From contig KV919149.1 of assembly GCA_002049455.2 (NCBI GenBank), positions 1 to 64,000 on the forward strand: a DNA stretch of 64,000 nucleotides. The letters run 5' to 3'. This DNA comes from Porphyra umbilicalis. Lineage: Eukaryota > Rhodophyta > Bangiophyceae > Bangiales > Bangiaceae. The translations under genes and the position numbers were made by a program. How positions within the stretch are numbered: position 1 is the first letter of the stretch; every line of letters starts with the position of its first letter. A model generated the notes under the pieces. It was not told the DNA's origin, did no database searches, and was given only the letters and a program-made list of their open reading frames with translations. Shown here one piece after another: positions 1-10,814 of this stretch.

Positions 1-1294
1 GCGTCGTGGCAGACGATCGCCACCTTCTTCCAGCCTGAGCACAGAAATCTCGGGCGGATCACGGAAATCTCGCGGTGCTGGCGCCTCTCTGATTCCACTG
101 AGATATAGTCCATTGGAATAGACCACGAACGACCCACCGATGAACGTGACTATCGGCGAGAAAGTAGCCTACTCATGAGTAAGTCTATTGCATATATCGT
201 CCATTTCAGGCCTCGCCGTTAGGCGACCTCTGGGAGGGCGCCACGTTGCATGCCCAATTGAGAATTTAACAATATAGTCCCGACATTGCTGGCTTTGCTC
301 TGAGGATGTGCTCTGACAAGTGGGCAACGCCGCTCAGACACAAGGCTACCTATTTACACCTCGCCACTGTCTCGCCACGCCAACAGAGCCTCCATGTATT
401 TTTTTCACCCCATTCTCACCCACACCAAAGGGCGGCCACCATGGGAGCCCCGTACAATCACCCTGACGCCATTTCCGCCGCGGTGACCACGTTCGTGGGA
501 CGGCGGACCAGCGGGGCGACCGCGGCGGGTCTCGACTCCCCCCCCATCCCGTCTTCACTCGTTCCCACTCACGTGGTGCAAGCAGTAAGCCTCGCATCCC
601 CCGCAGCGACGTGGCGCTCGGCGCCGACGCCCGCCGCGCCGCCGCGCCCCGACTGAGCCGCCGTCGGCGGCGCGTCCGCGCGTGCGCGGCGGCGGCGACG
701 CACCGCTACCGCGGCGCGGGCGCTCACACGCTGCGCGCCTCGGTTTGGGGGGCGGCTCGGGGTGCGCCCGACCGGGGCCCCTGCCCCATCGGCTGACGGG
801 CCGGCCGCCGCGTACCCGCCGCTGCTGCCACGAGGGGCGGCGGAGGGAGCCGACGCTGCGGCACCGGCGACCATCGGGGCGGCCGCCACAGGCCACCCCC
901 ACGCGCGCAAACGCGCAGCGTCGACGGGGGGCACCCGCTGGTGGGGGCGAGGACCAGCAGCGGCGAGGGGCAGGGTCGGACGTGCCCCAATCCCGGCGGG
1001 ACCCCACGCCATTGAGGGGGGAGGCCAAAGCCAGCGCCGCCGCTGCCGTGCATGATCCAAAGGTGCCCCACGGCGGGCGGTGGAGGGGACGCCCGCCGGC
1101 TGGGCGCCGCCGCGGCGATCCTGCGTGACCGCTCCGACGGCCGCCACGCGACGGGCGGCGGCGGCAGCGACGCCGCTGCCGCCGCGGGGGTGGCCGAGTA
1201 GCCCTTACGGCAGCGGCGGTCGCGCATCCGACTGCGGCAGCTGCGCGTGGCGGCAGACGGACGACGCCCACGCGCCGCCACTGCGGGGGCCACA

Positions 1295-1332
<38 letters not shown>

Positions 1333-1343
1333 CGCCGCCGCCG

Positions 1344-1375
<32 letters not shown>

Positions 1376-1600
1376 GCTGCCACCGCCGCGGCCGCCGGTC
1401 GCCCCTGCATGCGGGCGCGCGTCCCACGCGTGATCGTCCAACACCCACCGCCGCGTCGGCGGCAGGTGCGGCGGCAACGCCTGCAGGGGCGGTGGCCGCC
1501 GCCCCCACCCACCACACGCGGGTGTACCGCGCGTGGTACAAGGCGCGCGGCTGGGCGGCCGCGAAAAAAATGGACGGGCGGCATGGCCCACCACAAGCTG
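1..1600. other. GC-rich low-complexity stretch, no gene recognised
   Basis: Long open frames run through this region on both strands and in several frames at once. They consist almost entirely of Ala, Pro, Arg and Gly because the DNA is made of GCC/GGC/CGG-type repeats, with a dense (GCC)n block at about 1296-1390. No frame shows a recognisable domain. I treat the open frames as a by-product of base composition. The first ~600 bases are less biased but hold no recognisable gene. Confidence 0.5.
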
Positions 1601-1611
1601 GTCGTCTCGCC

Positions 1612-2080
1612 GCCTCGGCCGCCGCCGCCTCGCTCGGCGGGTGACGGCGTCACCAGCGCGGCGGCCGACACGTCGCCGCCGCCGCCGCTCCTGGCCGCAC
1701 TCCCCCCCCCTACCTCCAGCGCCGCCTTGCATGGCGGATGACGTGCGGAGCTGGTAGTCTCCACTTGACCCGCCGCCCCGGCCGCCGCCGCCTCGCTCGG
1801 CGGGTATGGCGTCGCCGCCGCGGCGGCCGACACGTCTCCGTCGTCGCCGCCCCCGGCCACACTCGCCCTCACTCCCCCCTCTCCGCGTTTCACGACCGAT
1901 GACATGCGGTCCACGTCGACCACAACCACAGCGCCCCCACACCGCCGCCGGTGCCTGGCCCCCGCCGCCCGCCGTCGCCGTCTCGCTCAGAGGGTGTGGC
2001 GGCGTCACCGGCGCAGCGCCCAACACGTCGCCATCCCCGCCGCCTCCCGTCCCACACCGCCCCCACCCCCCACCACCGAG
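1612..2080. repeat. Degenerate tandem repeat, about three units of 160-190 bp
   Basis: Three successive segments starting near 1612, 1772 and 1960 share the same order of landmarks: a CGCCGCC-rich start, a CTCGCT-C-CGGGT core, a GGCGTC-like centre, and a CGACACGTC or CAACACGTC end. The units drift in length and sequence, so this is an old minisatellite-like array. The region up to about 2.4 kb is C-rich and shows no gene. Confidence 0.55.
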
Positions 2081-2595
2081 CACCCTCACACCCCGACCGG
2101 CTCCCCATCATCAACGCACCCACAAAAGACACGCAGTTCTTCCTCCAGCCCCTACACCCCGCAACGCCCATGCTCCGTCGGGGGCCGCCACCTCCCCGAT
2201 CCAGTCGACCACGGGCATCGGGAACGGCCGCAACCGCTCGAGCAGCCACGATCCGCGACCACTCAACCCCCATTCGAACATTTGAAAGTAAAGCGCTCTC
2301 TCAGGCCTCTGAAGCCACCTTTTCGGCAAGTCCCAAAAACTTACGCGAGCGTGCCCACATCCGCCACCGTCAACCCGCCCTCACGACCCCGCAAACACCG
2401 CACCTGCCCTCACGTACCTTTTTAACCACGATCTACTCCCGCGGACCGTACGGACGATGAAGACGTCGCCACCTCGAGAAAACTCGTACGATGGTCGGGC
2501 GGACCTGTGCGCTTGTTTCTATAGTCAAGAGACAAACTGGGGACGTCGCCGGACAACGTAGGAAGCAAAAAAGCCCGCCCGGGACGGTTTTGGTC

Positions 2596-2680
2596 AAGTA
2601 CTCCCGCAACGTGCACTGGAAAAGGCAACTTATTTTTCAACGTGCGGGTGTGTATAGTACCCTGTACTAAAGTCCAGGGA
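2596..2680. repeat. Solo terminal module of the CCCTGG-end element family
   Basis: The module begins with CAAGTACTCCCGC, then CGTGCACTGG, and ends in the interrupted palindrome CCCTGTACTAAAGTCCAGGG at 2660-2679. The same ordered module recurs at about 30568-30658 and, inverted, at 53036-53130. It directly precedes copy 1 of the 7-kb duplicated unit. It looks like the right end of a mobile element whose remainder is lost or too diverged to see. Confidence 0.55.
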
Positions 2681-2837
2681 ATTTTCAGACAACGGAAGAG
2701 CCCCATCGTCGCGTTTTTTAAGTACCACGCTACTTGGGGACTGACCCCGGCGGTTTCAGATTCGTGCCAGTACGTCTGAAATAGCTGCACTGGGCCATAT
2801 TCGAACCCGCTTTTCCAATGTGTCTACACAATCAGTA

Positions 2838-3545
2838 TTCTCGGCACGTGCGTGCAACACCCTGGCCTTCAGGGCGTTGGCGCACTGGGCGACGCATCGA
2901 CACCGTGTACGCCGGCCGGCTCCATAGCCGCGAGCACGCACGGGGGTACGTAAAGCCACGTTGCCGTGGTGGGGGGGCGTGGGGCGGGGAAAGGGGTGCC
3001 GCCGCCGCCACCGCCACGGCGGCGGCCCACCGGCGTGGCGCAACGCCCACGGGCGGGGCAGTCACCCCGCCGCGTCGCGCCCCTGCTCGCGGCGGGTGGG
3101 GCGGCCGACACGGCGCCAGGGCGGGCGGGTGGGGTCGACCGCCGCGCGACGGGGCGCCTCTACCCGCAGCAGTAGATGGCGTCAGCAACCGCCAACTCGC
3201 CGCCGCAGCAGAAGCTGGCGCGCAGGCATGATCACCCGCAGGTCCTCGTGGGCGCTTTGAACCCCAGAAGTCGCTGCGCGCGCGCGGTCGCCGCGCGCAA
3301 CTCGGGGCGGTGGGGGGGGCAGGGGGGCAGGCGCCCTGTGACCCCTGCGGCAGGACAGTCCTTCTCAGTCGCTTAACTCTATTCGCTTTTAGCGTCGTCG
3401 CGACCCTTCCAACGCTGACATGCTCTCAGATCCCTGAGGACACGAATGCAGACTGCCACCTCTGAAACGGAGAGCAAGTCCTGTGATCTATGTATATGTG
3501 TGCATCACTACACTTTGAGAGCACCCTGTCCTAAAGGCCAGGGAA
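2838..3545. mobile_element. CCCTGGCCTT-end element, copy a
   Basis: The ends are inverted: CCCTGGCCTTCAGGG begins at 2860 behind a shared ~20-bp leader, and CCCTGTCCTAAAGGCCAGGG closes at 3543. The equivalent place in the second copy of the 7-kb unit (near 30880) lacks the whole segment, so this is a filled site against an empty one. The same sequence occurs at 6172-6875 and 33506-34216. No coding region is recognisable, so it is probably a non-autonomous DNA element. The exact edge and target duplication (about 2 bp) are uncertain. Confidence 0.7.
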
Positions 3546-6171
3546 TAGATGGCATATTCGCATTTATGAGCTACAGTACGCCGCCAGCACGGTTTTGGCA
3601 CTGTTCAACGACATGTCTGGGAGCCGCCCCCGCCCCCCTCAAAGCTCCAATTGGGGGCATCACCGCGCCTGCTGAGACAAGTCACGTGGCCCCCCTTGGT
3701 GCCACGATTGCGAGCGTGCCTGGGCATGACTCATATTCAATCAGCGGTTGGATAGGTGATGCCAGCTGGAGAGCTGTCGTACAGGTCCACACGAGCCGGA
3801 TACGTTGCAGAAAATAGAAGCGTCTTGTATGGTTCTCTAGCACCTCCTGGCCGGGGGTATTGCAACCTCTTCCTAGCCCTCCTCGCGCCCGGTCCTCGCC
3901 ACCCGCCCCGAGCCGCACCCAAGAACCAGAGCAAAGAAAGGACAGAGAGAAAAGAACATGCGGCGCCCCCCCTCCCCCTCTCTGTCCGCATCAGCGCCGC
4001 TCGCCACGGCTATAGGAGCAGAAGGGGCCGTAGGGGCAAAGGAGGCTGTAAAGTGAAATTTTGCAGTAGGAGAAGAATGAACAGTACGGCCAAAATGGCC
4101 AATAGGGGCAAGAGAGGCAGTAGAGGGGAAAGAGCAGAGGGGAGGAAAGTGGCGGTAGGGTATAGGGGCAGTGGAGGAAAAGGCGGCAGCAAAGGCCACA
4201 GGAACACAGAGGTTCAGGCATATCACCGAACGGGATCACATGTACCGGGGGACGACGGCCGACAAAACCATTCACAGTGCAAACAACATACCCCTCTCCT
4301 TATATTACACCTCCTTACGACACCGAACGTACATGAGAGCCGAAAATAGAAGAAGGGCGAGGGGGGCGTCAACGATGCGCAGCTCGGGTGCGGCGGGTTC
4401 GTTCCGCGCCAGAGGATACCTTCACACCGGCGTGACTCGCGGTCTAACCCTCACACGAGTCGACGCCGGTAGCCGAAAGCGGCCACTGTCCCGCAGTCGA
4501 TCGCCTTTTCGGCGCAGGCGGGGCGGGGGCGAGGGTAGGTTCGCGAGGGCTACCGGAGGGTGGGGGGCACCGCCAGGTGGTATAATTGGGGGCCGATGGC
4601 CCACATGACGACATTTTCCGAGGAGCTTCCACGTCGGCTGACACTTCAAGGAGAGACAAACGCAGCACCAATCACTGATCGCCCGAAGCAACGGAGAGTC
4701 AGAGCACGGCCACAGAAGATCCCATCCTAGCCTCTCTCTGTGAGAACAAACGACCATTGACCGCCCAGGAAGGCTCACAGTGTGAACAATGGAGGATCCA
4801 GATCCCCGCACGAGGCGTGCCGCCCTCCACGCAACTGAGGGTGAGGAGAGCTGGGTCCGCACACTAGGCTATCAGCTCTCCACATGGCGCAAGATTGACA
4901 GAATAGCACACTGAAGCATGAGATCTCGGCCGACGAGAACCTTCTTCCTCCGATTTTGGGGCGTTCTTGAGAGGGTTACTTCACTGTCAGGCCGTGAGCG
5001 TAGTCTGCAAGCAGGTGACGTCAGTCAACACGAGATGTGACCGGCCGAATGATTGCTGGCGGCGGGTGTGTGTGGGGCGTTGACCGAGTGGGGGTATAGG
5101 CGCCCCTGAGCAGCTGCCGCGGGTGGGGGGGGGTGGTGCGTATCCAGCGTCGATGGAGAGTCCGCTACCGTTGACATCGACGAAGCGAAGGCGTTTTCAT
5201 GGCCGCGGCCTTGCTAGCAGGTCTGGTCGTTTCGGTGAGGTCTGACCTGTAGGATCACTGGGGGTTCAGCGAGGGCCACGTAAAGTGCAGCGCATCGTTT
5301 CAGAAATCCAGCGATGAACCGCTGGAGTTGATCCGTGACCAGACTCGTCCAAGCCTTGCATCAAGGCACTGAATCGTCGAACACACGATCATTCCCCGTC
5401 GACCCGGTGAGGCTACATTTGCGATCCGACAAGGCTACATGATGGAGAATCCCGCCGAATCTCACAGCCGTCGGCGGGGACGACACCAGGACTGACGGCG
5501 CCACTTGTAGCCTGCGCTTCCACGGGCTGGTGAGAGGCCAGCGGAGCCAGCGCCAACCGAGCATGGATTTCACTTTCTGGGTACAAATTCAGGGCCGCAG
5601 TACGACTCAGTACACCCTTTGCGCACCCCAGTAGTGTGGTTCCTTCTTGTGACGATGACGTCAAGAGTAGCACCTGCGGCATTCTTCGTCGCTGGGGAGC
5701 GATTTTCTGACGGGCTATATTTGCTGACCTCCAAAAAGTGGCGGTTACAGAGTGGTTGCAATCGGTTGGCCGCGTACGTTGACCAATGTAAAGGCTAGGA
5801 ATCTTCTGAGCTCCTTACAAAGTCTCCCCATGCAGCTCTGCGCACTGAAAACGCACATCAGGATCTCAAGGTACCTACCGAAATTTGTTGATCTCATGAG
5901 AAATGACAGGTCTGGCCCAGAACCCTCTCTATGCCCTCTTCAGACCGCAGCCAGTGGCCAAAAAATCTCAGAAAATCACATTGTGGGTTGCAATGGCTCT
6001 GCGTGACTTCTACCAGACATGTTGATTGGCTCGCAATGTTTCTCGCCGCAACTTTCAGCCAATAGTTCGATCGTGGCTTGTCGAACAGCCAATCCGATAT
6101 CATTTTCACGCTCTGTCGTTGGCTTTGCCTCCCTTCTCTCTGCAACCACCATTTTTTTTTGGAGATTAGTA

Positions 6172-6875
6172 TTTCCAGGTATGTGCATGCAATACCCTGG
6201 CCTTCAGGGCGGTGGCGTGCTCGGTGACGCATCGACACCGGGCACGCCGGCCGGCTTCATAGCCGCGAGAGCGCACAGGGGCACGTACAGCGACGTTGCC
6301 GTGGCGGGGGTGGCGTGGAGCGGGGAAGGGGATGCCGCCACCGCCACCGCAGCGGCGGCGGCCCGCCGGTGTCGCGCAACGACGACGGGAGGGGCTGTCA
6401 CTCCGCCGCGCATCTGCGCACGGCGGGCGGGTGGGCCGACATAGCGCACGGGCGGGCGGGTGAGACCGAACGCGGCGCGACGGGGCGCCTCTAACCGCGC
6501 TGCTAGATGGTGTCAGACACCGCCAACGAGCCGCTGAAACAGAAGCTGGCGCGCAGGCTCGATGACCTGCGGGTCACCGTGGGCGCGTCGAACCCCGGAA
6601 GTCGCTGCACGTAATCGCCGCGAGCACCTCAAGGCGGTGGGGGGGGGCAGGGGGTCAGGCACCGTCCGGGCCCTGTGACCCCTGTGGCAGGACAGTCCTT
6701 CTCAGCCACGTACCTCCACTCTCTTGTAGCGTCATCGCGACTCTTCCAGCATTGACACCTCCTCAGGAGTCACGAATGCAGACTGCCACTTCTGAAACGG
6801 AGAGCAAGTCCCTTGATCTAAGAATATGTGTGCATCAATACACTCCGAGAGCACCCTGTCCTAAAGGCCAGGTAA
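6172..6875. mobile_element. CCCTGGCCTT-end element, copy b
   Basis: Same family as the insertion at 2838-3545, with the same leader, the CCCTGGCCTTCAGGG left end, a GC-rich core with GCGGCGG blocks, and a right end ending GGCCAGGTAATAGATG. It is present at the matching place in both copies of the 7-kb unit, so it inserted before the duplication. AATA occurs just outside both CCCTGG-type ends, but the shared leader makes its status as a target duplication unclear. Confidence 0.6.
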
Positions 6876-9800
6876 TAGATGATTTTCCTCATGTTTTTGT
6901 CGGCCGTTCAGTGGCAATGGCCCCCTGGTCTTTCCATCTCTTCCCCACGAAGGCCGAAACACGGCCACCTCTGGAGCCCAATACATATTTCTTTTCGCCA
7001 TCTCCTCCGCAGCCGACCGCCAAACTGGCGGCGACGCAGCGGGGAAAGCGCGGGGTCCCCGACCCCCCCCCCCTCTCGTAACAACGTGCACCAGCCGGGT
7101 GCCACCACGGGCAAGCCCCTCACCCTCCGCACCGGCACGGCGGTCGCAAGCGGCGCCAATCACTTCAGTGCTCCCCCACTGCGTCGCCACTGATATTGTA
7201 GCCTTGCACGCGCCGCAGCGCCAACTGCGGCCCGCCGCTGCTGCCGCCGTTCCCGCGCACACGCGCGGTCGCTGGAACGCCGAGGACAACGGGTGGTACG
7301 CTCAAGAGGCCCCACCGCATCTAAACCGGCGGGGTGGTGCCCACCTCCCCGCCTCCGCTACAAAGGGGTGGAGCGCGCCAGAGACGCTTCTCCACCATCG
7401 GTCACCCAAGTGGCCGCCAAAGACCGCCGGCAGGCACACACCCGCAAAGGGCGACCGGGGAAGCTGAAGCGGGGCGGCTGCCCGCCGGAACGAGGCCTCC
7501 AGGCGCCGGGCAGCAGAGGGGCTGTTCTCCGACCCCTGCTGGGGGCACGTTCATGCGCGGCAGAGGGCGCCTCGACGGAACCCCGCCGCGGGTGGCGGCG
7601 ACGGCAACGAGACGGCGCCCGCAGTAGCGGCGGTCGAGTGCGACCGCCGATGTGGAAATAATATCGTTGGATCAAATACATGTGTATTGAGACCGACTGT
7701 AGCCAAGCAATAAAGCGATTTCTATCGCCGTCGCTGCGAAGAAGAAAGACCTTTTGTTGGAGTGCATCCGATGGGGAGCCGGGTGGTGCCCACGACGGCG
7801 ACCCCGGACCCATGATGATTAAGTACGAACGAGGGCACTGGTCGATGGACCGTCCGATCACCAGCGATCGTAATGAGTGCCGGAAGACTGATATGACAGG
7901 CAAGCAAACGAGCGACAAAAAATGAACAATGCGGAAGTAACCCCCCAAAGGGCATGCCACAGGCCAATTCACACACTACGCGGGCTTTGGCCAGTCATGG
8001 GGGCTACCGGTGGCAATTTGCCAATTGCGGGCGAAAATGTGCTACATACCTCCAACGCGAGATTTGAACCGTCCCGGTGAGATCCGAGGATGGGGACACC
8101 CGATTGGGTCGTCGCGGACTCTTACGGGCCCGCGCGGGCGTATTTGCCCGGGCGGCGGGAGTCGTGGAGGAGCGCCGATCCGTCCCGATCGGGGGCAGAA
8201 GGCGGTTCGCCGGCGTCGGCCGCGACCGTCCCATCACGCACGCGCGTGCGTGCGTGGCGGGCAGCTTGCGCTGCGGCTCAGATCGACGCTTACGCGTAGG
8301 CATGCCCGCGCCGGCGGCTCCACGCGTGCGCGTGAGTGGGTGCTGGTGCGGGGGCGGGGGCAGGGGTTAAGACCCGTGCTCATGACAGCGTGTCGAGCAG
8401 CACGTGCTGGGGTTACCGTCGCCGGCGCCGTGTGGCGCCAGCTTTGTCGGGGTTTTGCTACACCGGTGACAAGGCGAAAGCCGAGGCGTGGTCCCGTGGT
8501 GACGTGGGGGTGCGCACCCCGCTGCCGGTTCACAACGTGCCTTGCGTAGGTGGACCACGGTTGTCGACACGGGGCTCCCCCGTTTCATCGCGTTTGCGCA
8601 CAGGTTGAGGCCTTACAGCATCGCTTGAGTCGGGGCGCTCTACTTCGAGGCGGGAAACCGCAAGGTTGGATAGTGCCGCGGTGCGCGGGGGGGGGGGGGG
8701 GAGCGGGGCAGCCGGGGGCGACGTGCCCGGTGGAGACAGCGGCGCAAGGGCGGCAAGGTCGGCGGTGCGGGCGTCGTTCCCGGCCACGGCGAAACAAGGG
8801 CGACAAGGCCAGCGACGCGGGCGACGCGCTCGGCGGCAAGGCGCAAGGGAGGCAAGGCTGGCGACGCGGGCGGCGCGTCCGGCGGCAAGGTGCAAGGACG
8901 GCAAGACGGGCGACGCAAGGGCGGAGCGCCCGGCGCAATGCAAAGGGGCGGCAAGGTTGGCGACGCGGGCGACACGCCCGGCGGGTAGACGAATGGGTCG
9001 CAAGGCCGGCGGCAAGGTTTGACACTCAGGGTACCCATCATCATGGTCGACCCCGCCGCTCTGGAGGAGGATGGCGGCAACGCGAACGGCGATGCGCATG
9101 TGGCTCACGCCGTTGCGGGCAAGGGACACAAGTGGATCGCTCCATGGACCCGGAGATGTTACGCCAGTTCCAGCTTTGAGGCTCGTACAACGCTCTCATG
9201 AACCCTGCCGAGATGGTCGACGGGATCTCGGCAATGGCCGACCAAAGTTTTCAGGACGCTTGCGTCCGCAACCGCGCTCGCGCGCATACCCAGCGTATTT
9301 ACGCGTTGTACGAGGCCCTGCCGGGCTTCGTTGAATTTTTGGCCGAGCCCGGGACACCCAACCATGTTGGTGACCGCGTGGCCGAGGTCCGTGGGGACCT
9401 GTGCTTCGGGAACCAAGAGCCTCAGCGCCATGGTTACGAGGTCATGTCGTTTTGCAGTGAAGTCGTTCGCTACCCAGGGCCTTTGCACCCGTTTCACCGC
9501 TTGATATAAGCCCATTCACTGTTGTTCCCCGTGCGCGGTAATGAGACCTTTGAGGCGACGGCCCACTCTTTTGGCCCCTTGTTGCGCACTTGGCTAAAGG
9601 CCGTCTTCCCCGGGCGCTCTTTGGCGACAGATCTCTCAGTGCCGTTTGGTTGGTGTTTGTCGTTTGACATGATGTTGTCTACTTCTCAGTGTCCTGCTAA
9701 TCGTCATAGCGATGAAGGAAGTGGCAGGCCAGCATGGCCCATGGTGTGGGAGTCGTATCCCTTGCATCTGCTGATACAAGTACTTGGTACTCGAAACATG

Positions 9801-10814
9801 CGCGTACGGCGGTAGCGCACCAACTGGTGTTGGTCCATTCTGGGATGACCACAGTTGCTTCCTCTGTGGTTGTCACCAGGCGTCGAAGAATCGAGTCCAA
9901 GTGCTGTACCGGGGGTACAAGAAGCCCGTTGGGGAGCACTGGCAGAGAGGAATCGCTCCCGATCAGTGTCGCTTGCGCGTATTAGGGCCACAGATATGTG
10001 TACGGGCCGTACTCATGACTCAGCCGAGGGAAAAGCCGCAAGGAAATTTGGGGGTCATACGCAAAGCTACGCGTCATGGAGGGCAGAGTCGACTTAAGTC
10101 ACGCGACAGGAGTCACTTTCTCAATTGCGGCTTTAGCACCTAATTCCTCCCACAAGACATTGGCATGGAAAACTCCGTCACCGGAAAACTGGACATGTTG
10201 GATACTGGGTATCCACGTGGGGTCCATGACGATGTTGGCCACGGTTGTGAGCCCGGCTTGTCAACGACTTTGCCATGTAGGCGTCTGCCAATCGTACCCC
10301 GATACATGTTTCTTCTTCTGTCGAAGAAAACGCACAACCATGTTGCGGGAGAGGTTCTCCGGAGGCTCCCAGGTATCGTCTTTCGACCCGTAGTCGAACC
10401 AGCGCACTTTAGCGCTGTAGGTGTCACCTGTCTGGCGTAAGCCTAGGGTTTTGTCGATCACGTACTCGACGGCGGTTGCCAGGGGTGGCTTGCGTTGGTC
10501 TAGACCGTCTAGCAGGGCGTGAGGCACCGTGTCCATCGTCGTTGGACGAGGAGCTGGGGTGACGTGGTCACCAGGGCCTGAGGTGGATAAAGTAGAGCCA
10601 GACATATCCGCACATTCTACTCGTAATAATCCATAATCCATGCTGCAGCCGCGTATCCATATCGTACTCTATTCATTTACCGCCGGATATACTGAGCCTA
10701 AATGACTCTCCAAAGGCCGGATATAAAATCATCTGAATCGAATTTCCACCTTGCCTGATCCGGCTCACATATTCTGCGCCGCAGTGCTGGCGCGTGGGGA
10801 TGCCTCCCCACCCT

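Larger units (their letters stand above)
2681..10630. repeat. 7-kb interspersed duplicated unit, copy 1
   Basis: This stretch matches 30723-37957 base by base in the same orientation, with only a few substitutions and small indels per hundred bases. The match starts at ATTTTCAGACAACG and stops at TAATAAT on the other side. Copy 1 is longer only because of a ~708-bp insertion at 2838-3545. A 197-codon frame (about 3756-4349) is open in both copies, but its Arg/Lys/Gly-rich product matches nothing I know. The right end carries chromodomain-type retroelement remnants. I infer a recent duplication of a segment containing old mobile DNA. Confidence 0.85.

Noticed and set aside
555-1929. Several overlapping frames of 190-400 codons on both strands
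   Set aside because: They are translations of GCC/CGG repeats in different frames (poly-Arg, poly-Ala, poly-Pro). Simultaneous openness of many frames is a base-composition effect.
9198-9509. Plus-strand 103-codon frame as a gag-like protein of the duplicated unit
   Set aside because: Ordinary composition, but no Cys-His knuckle or other motif in that frame, and the neighbouring retroelement remnants lie on the other strand. Left as part of the fossil-bearing unit.
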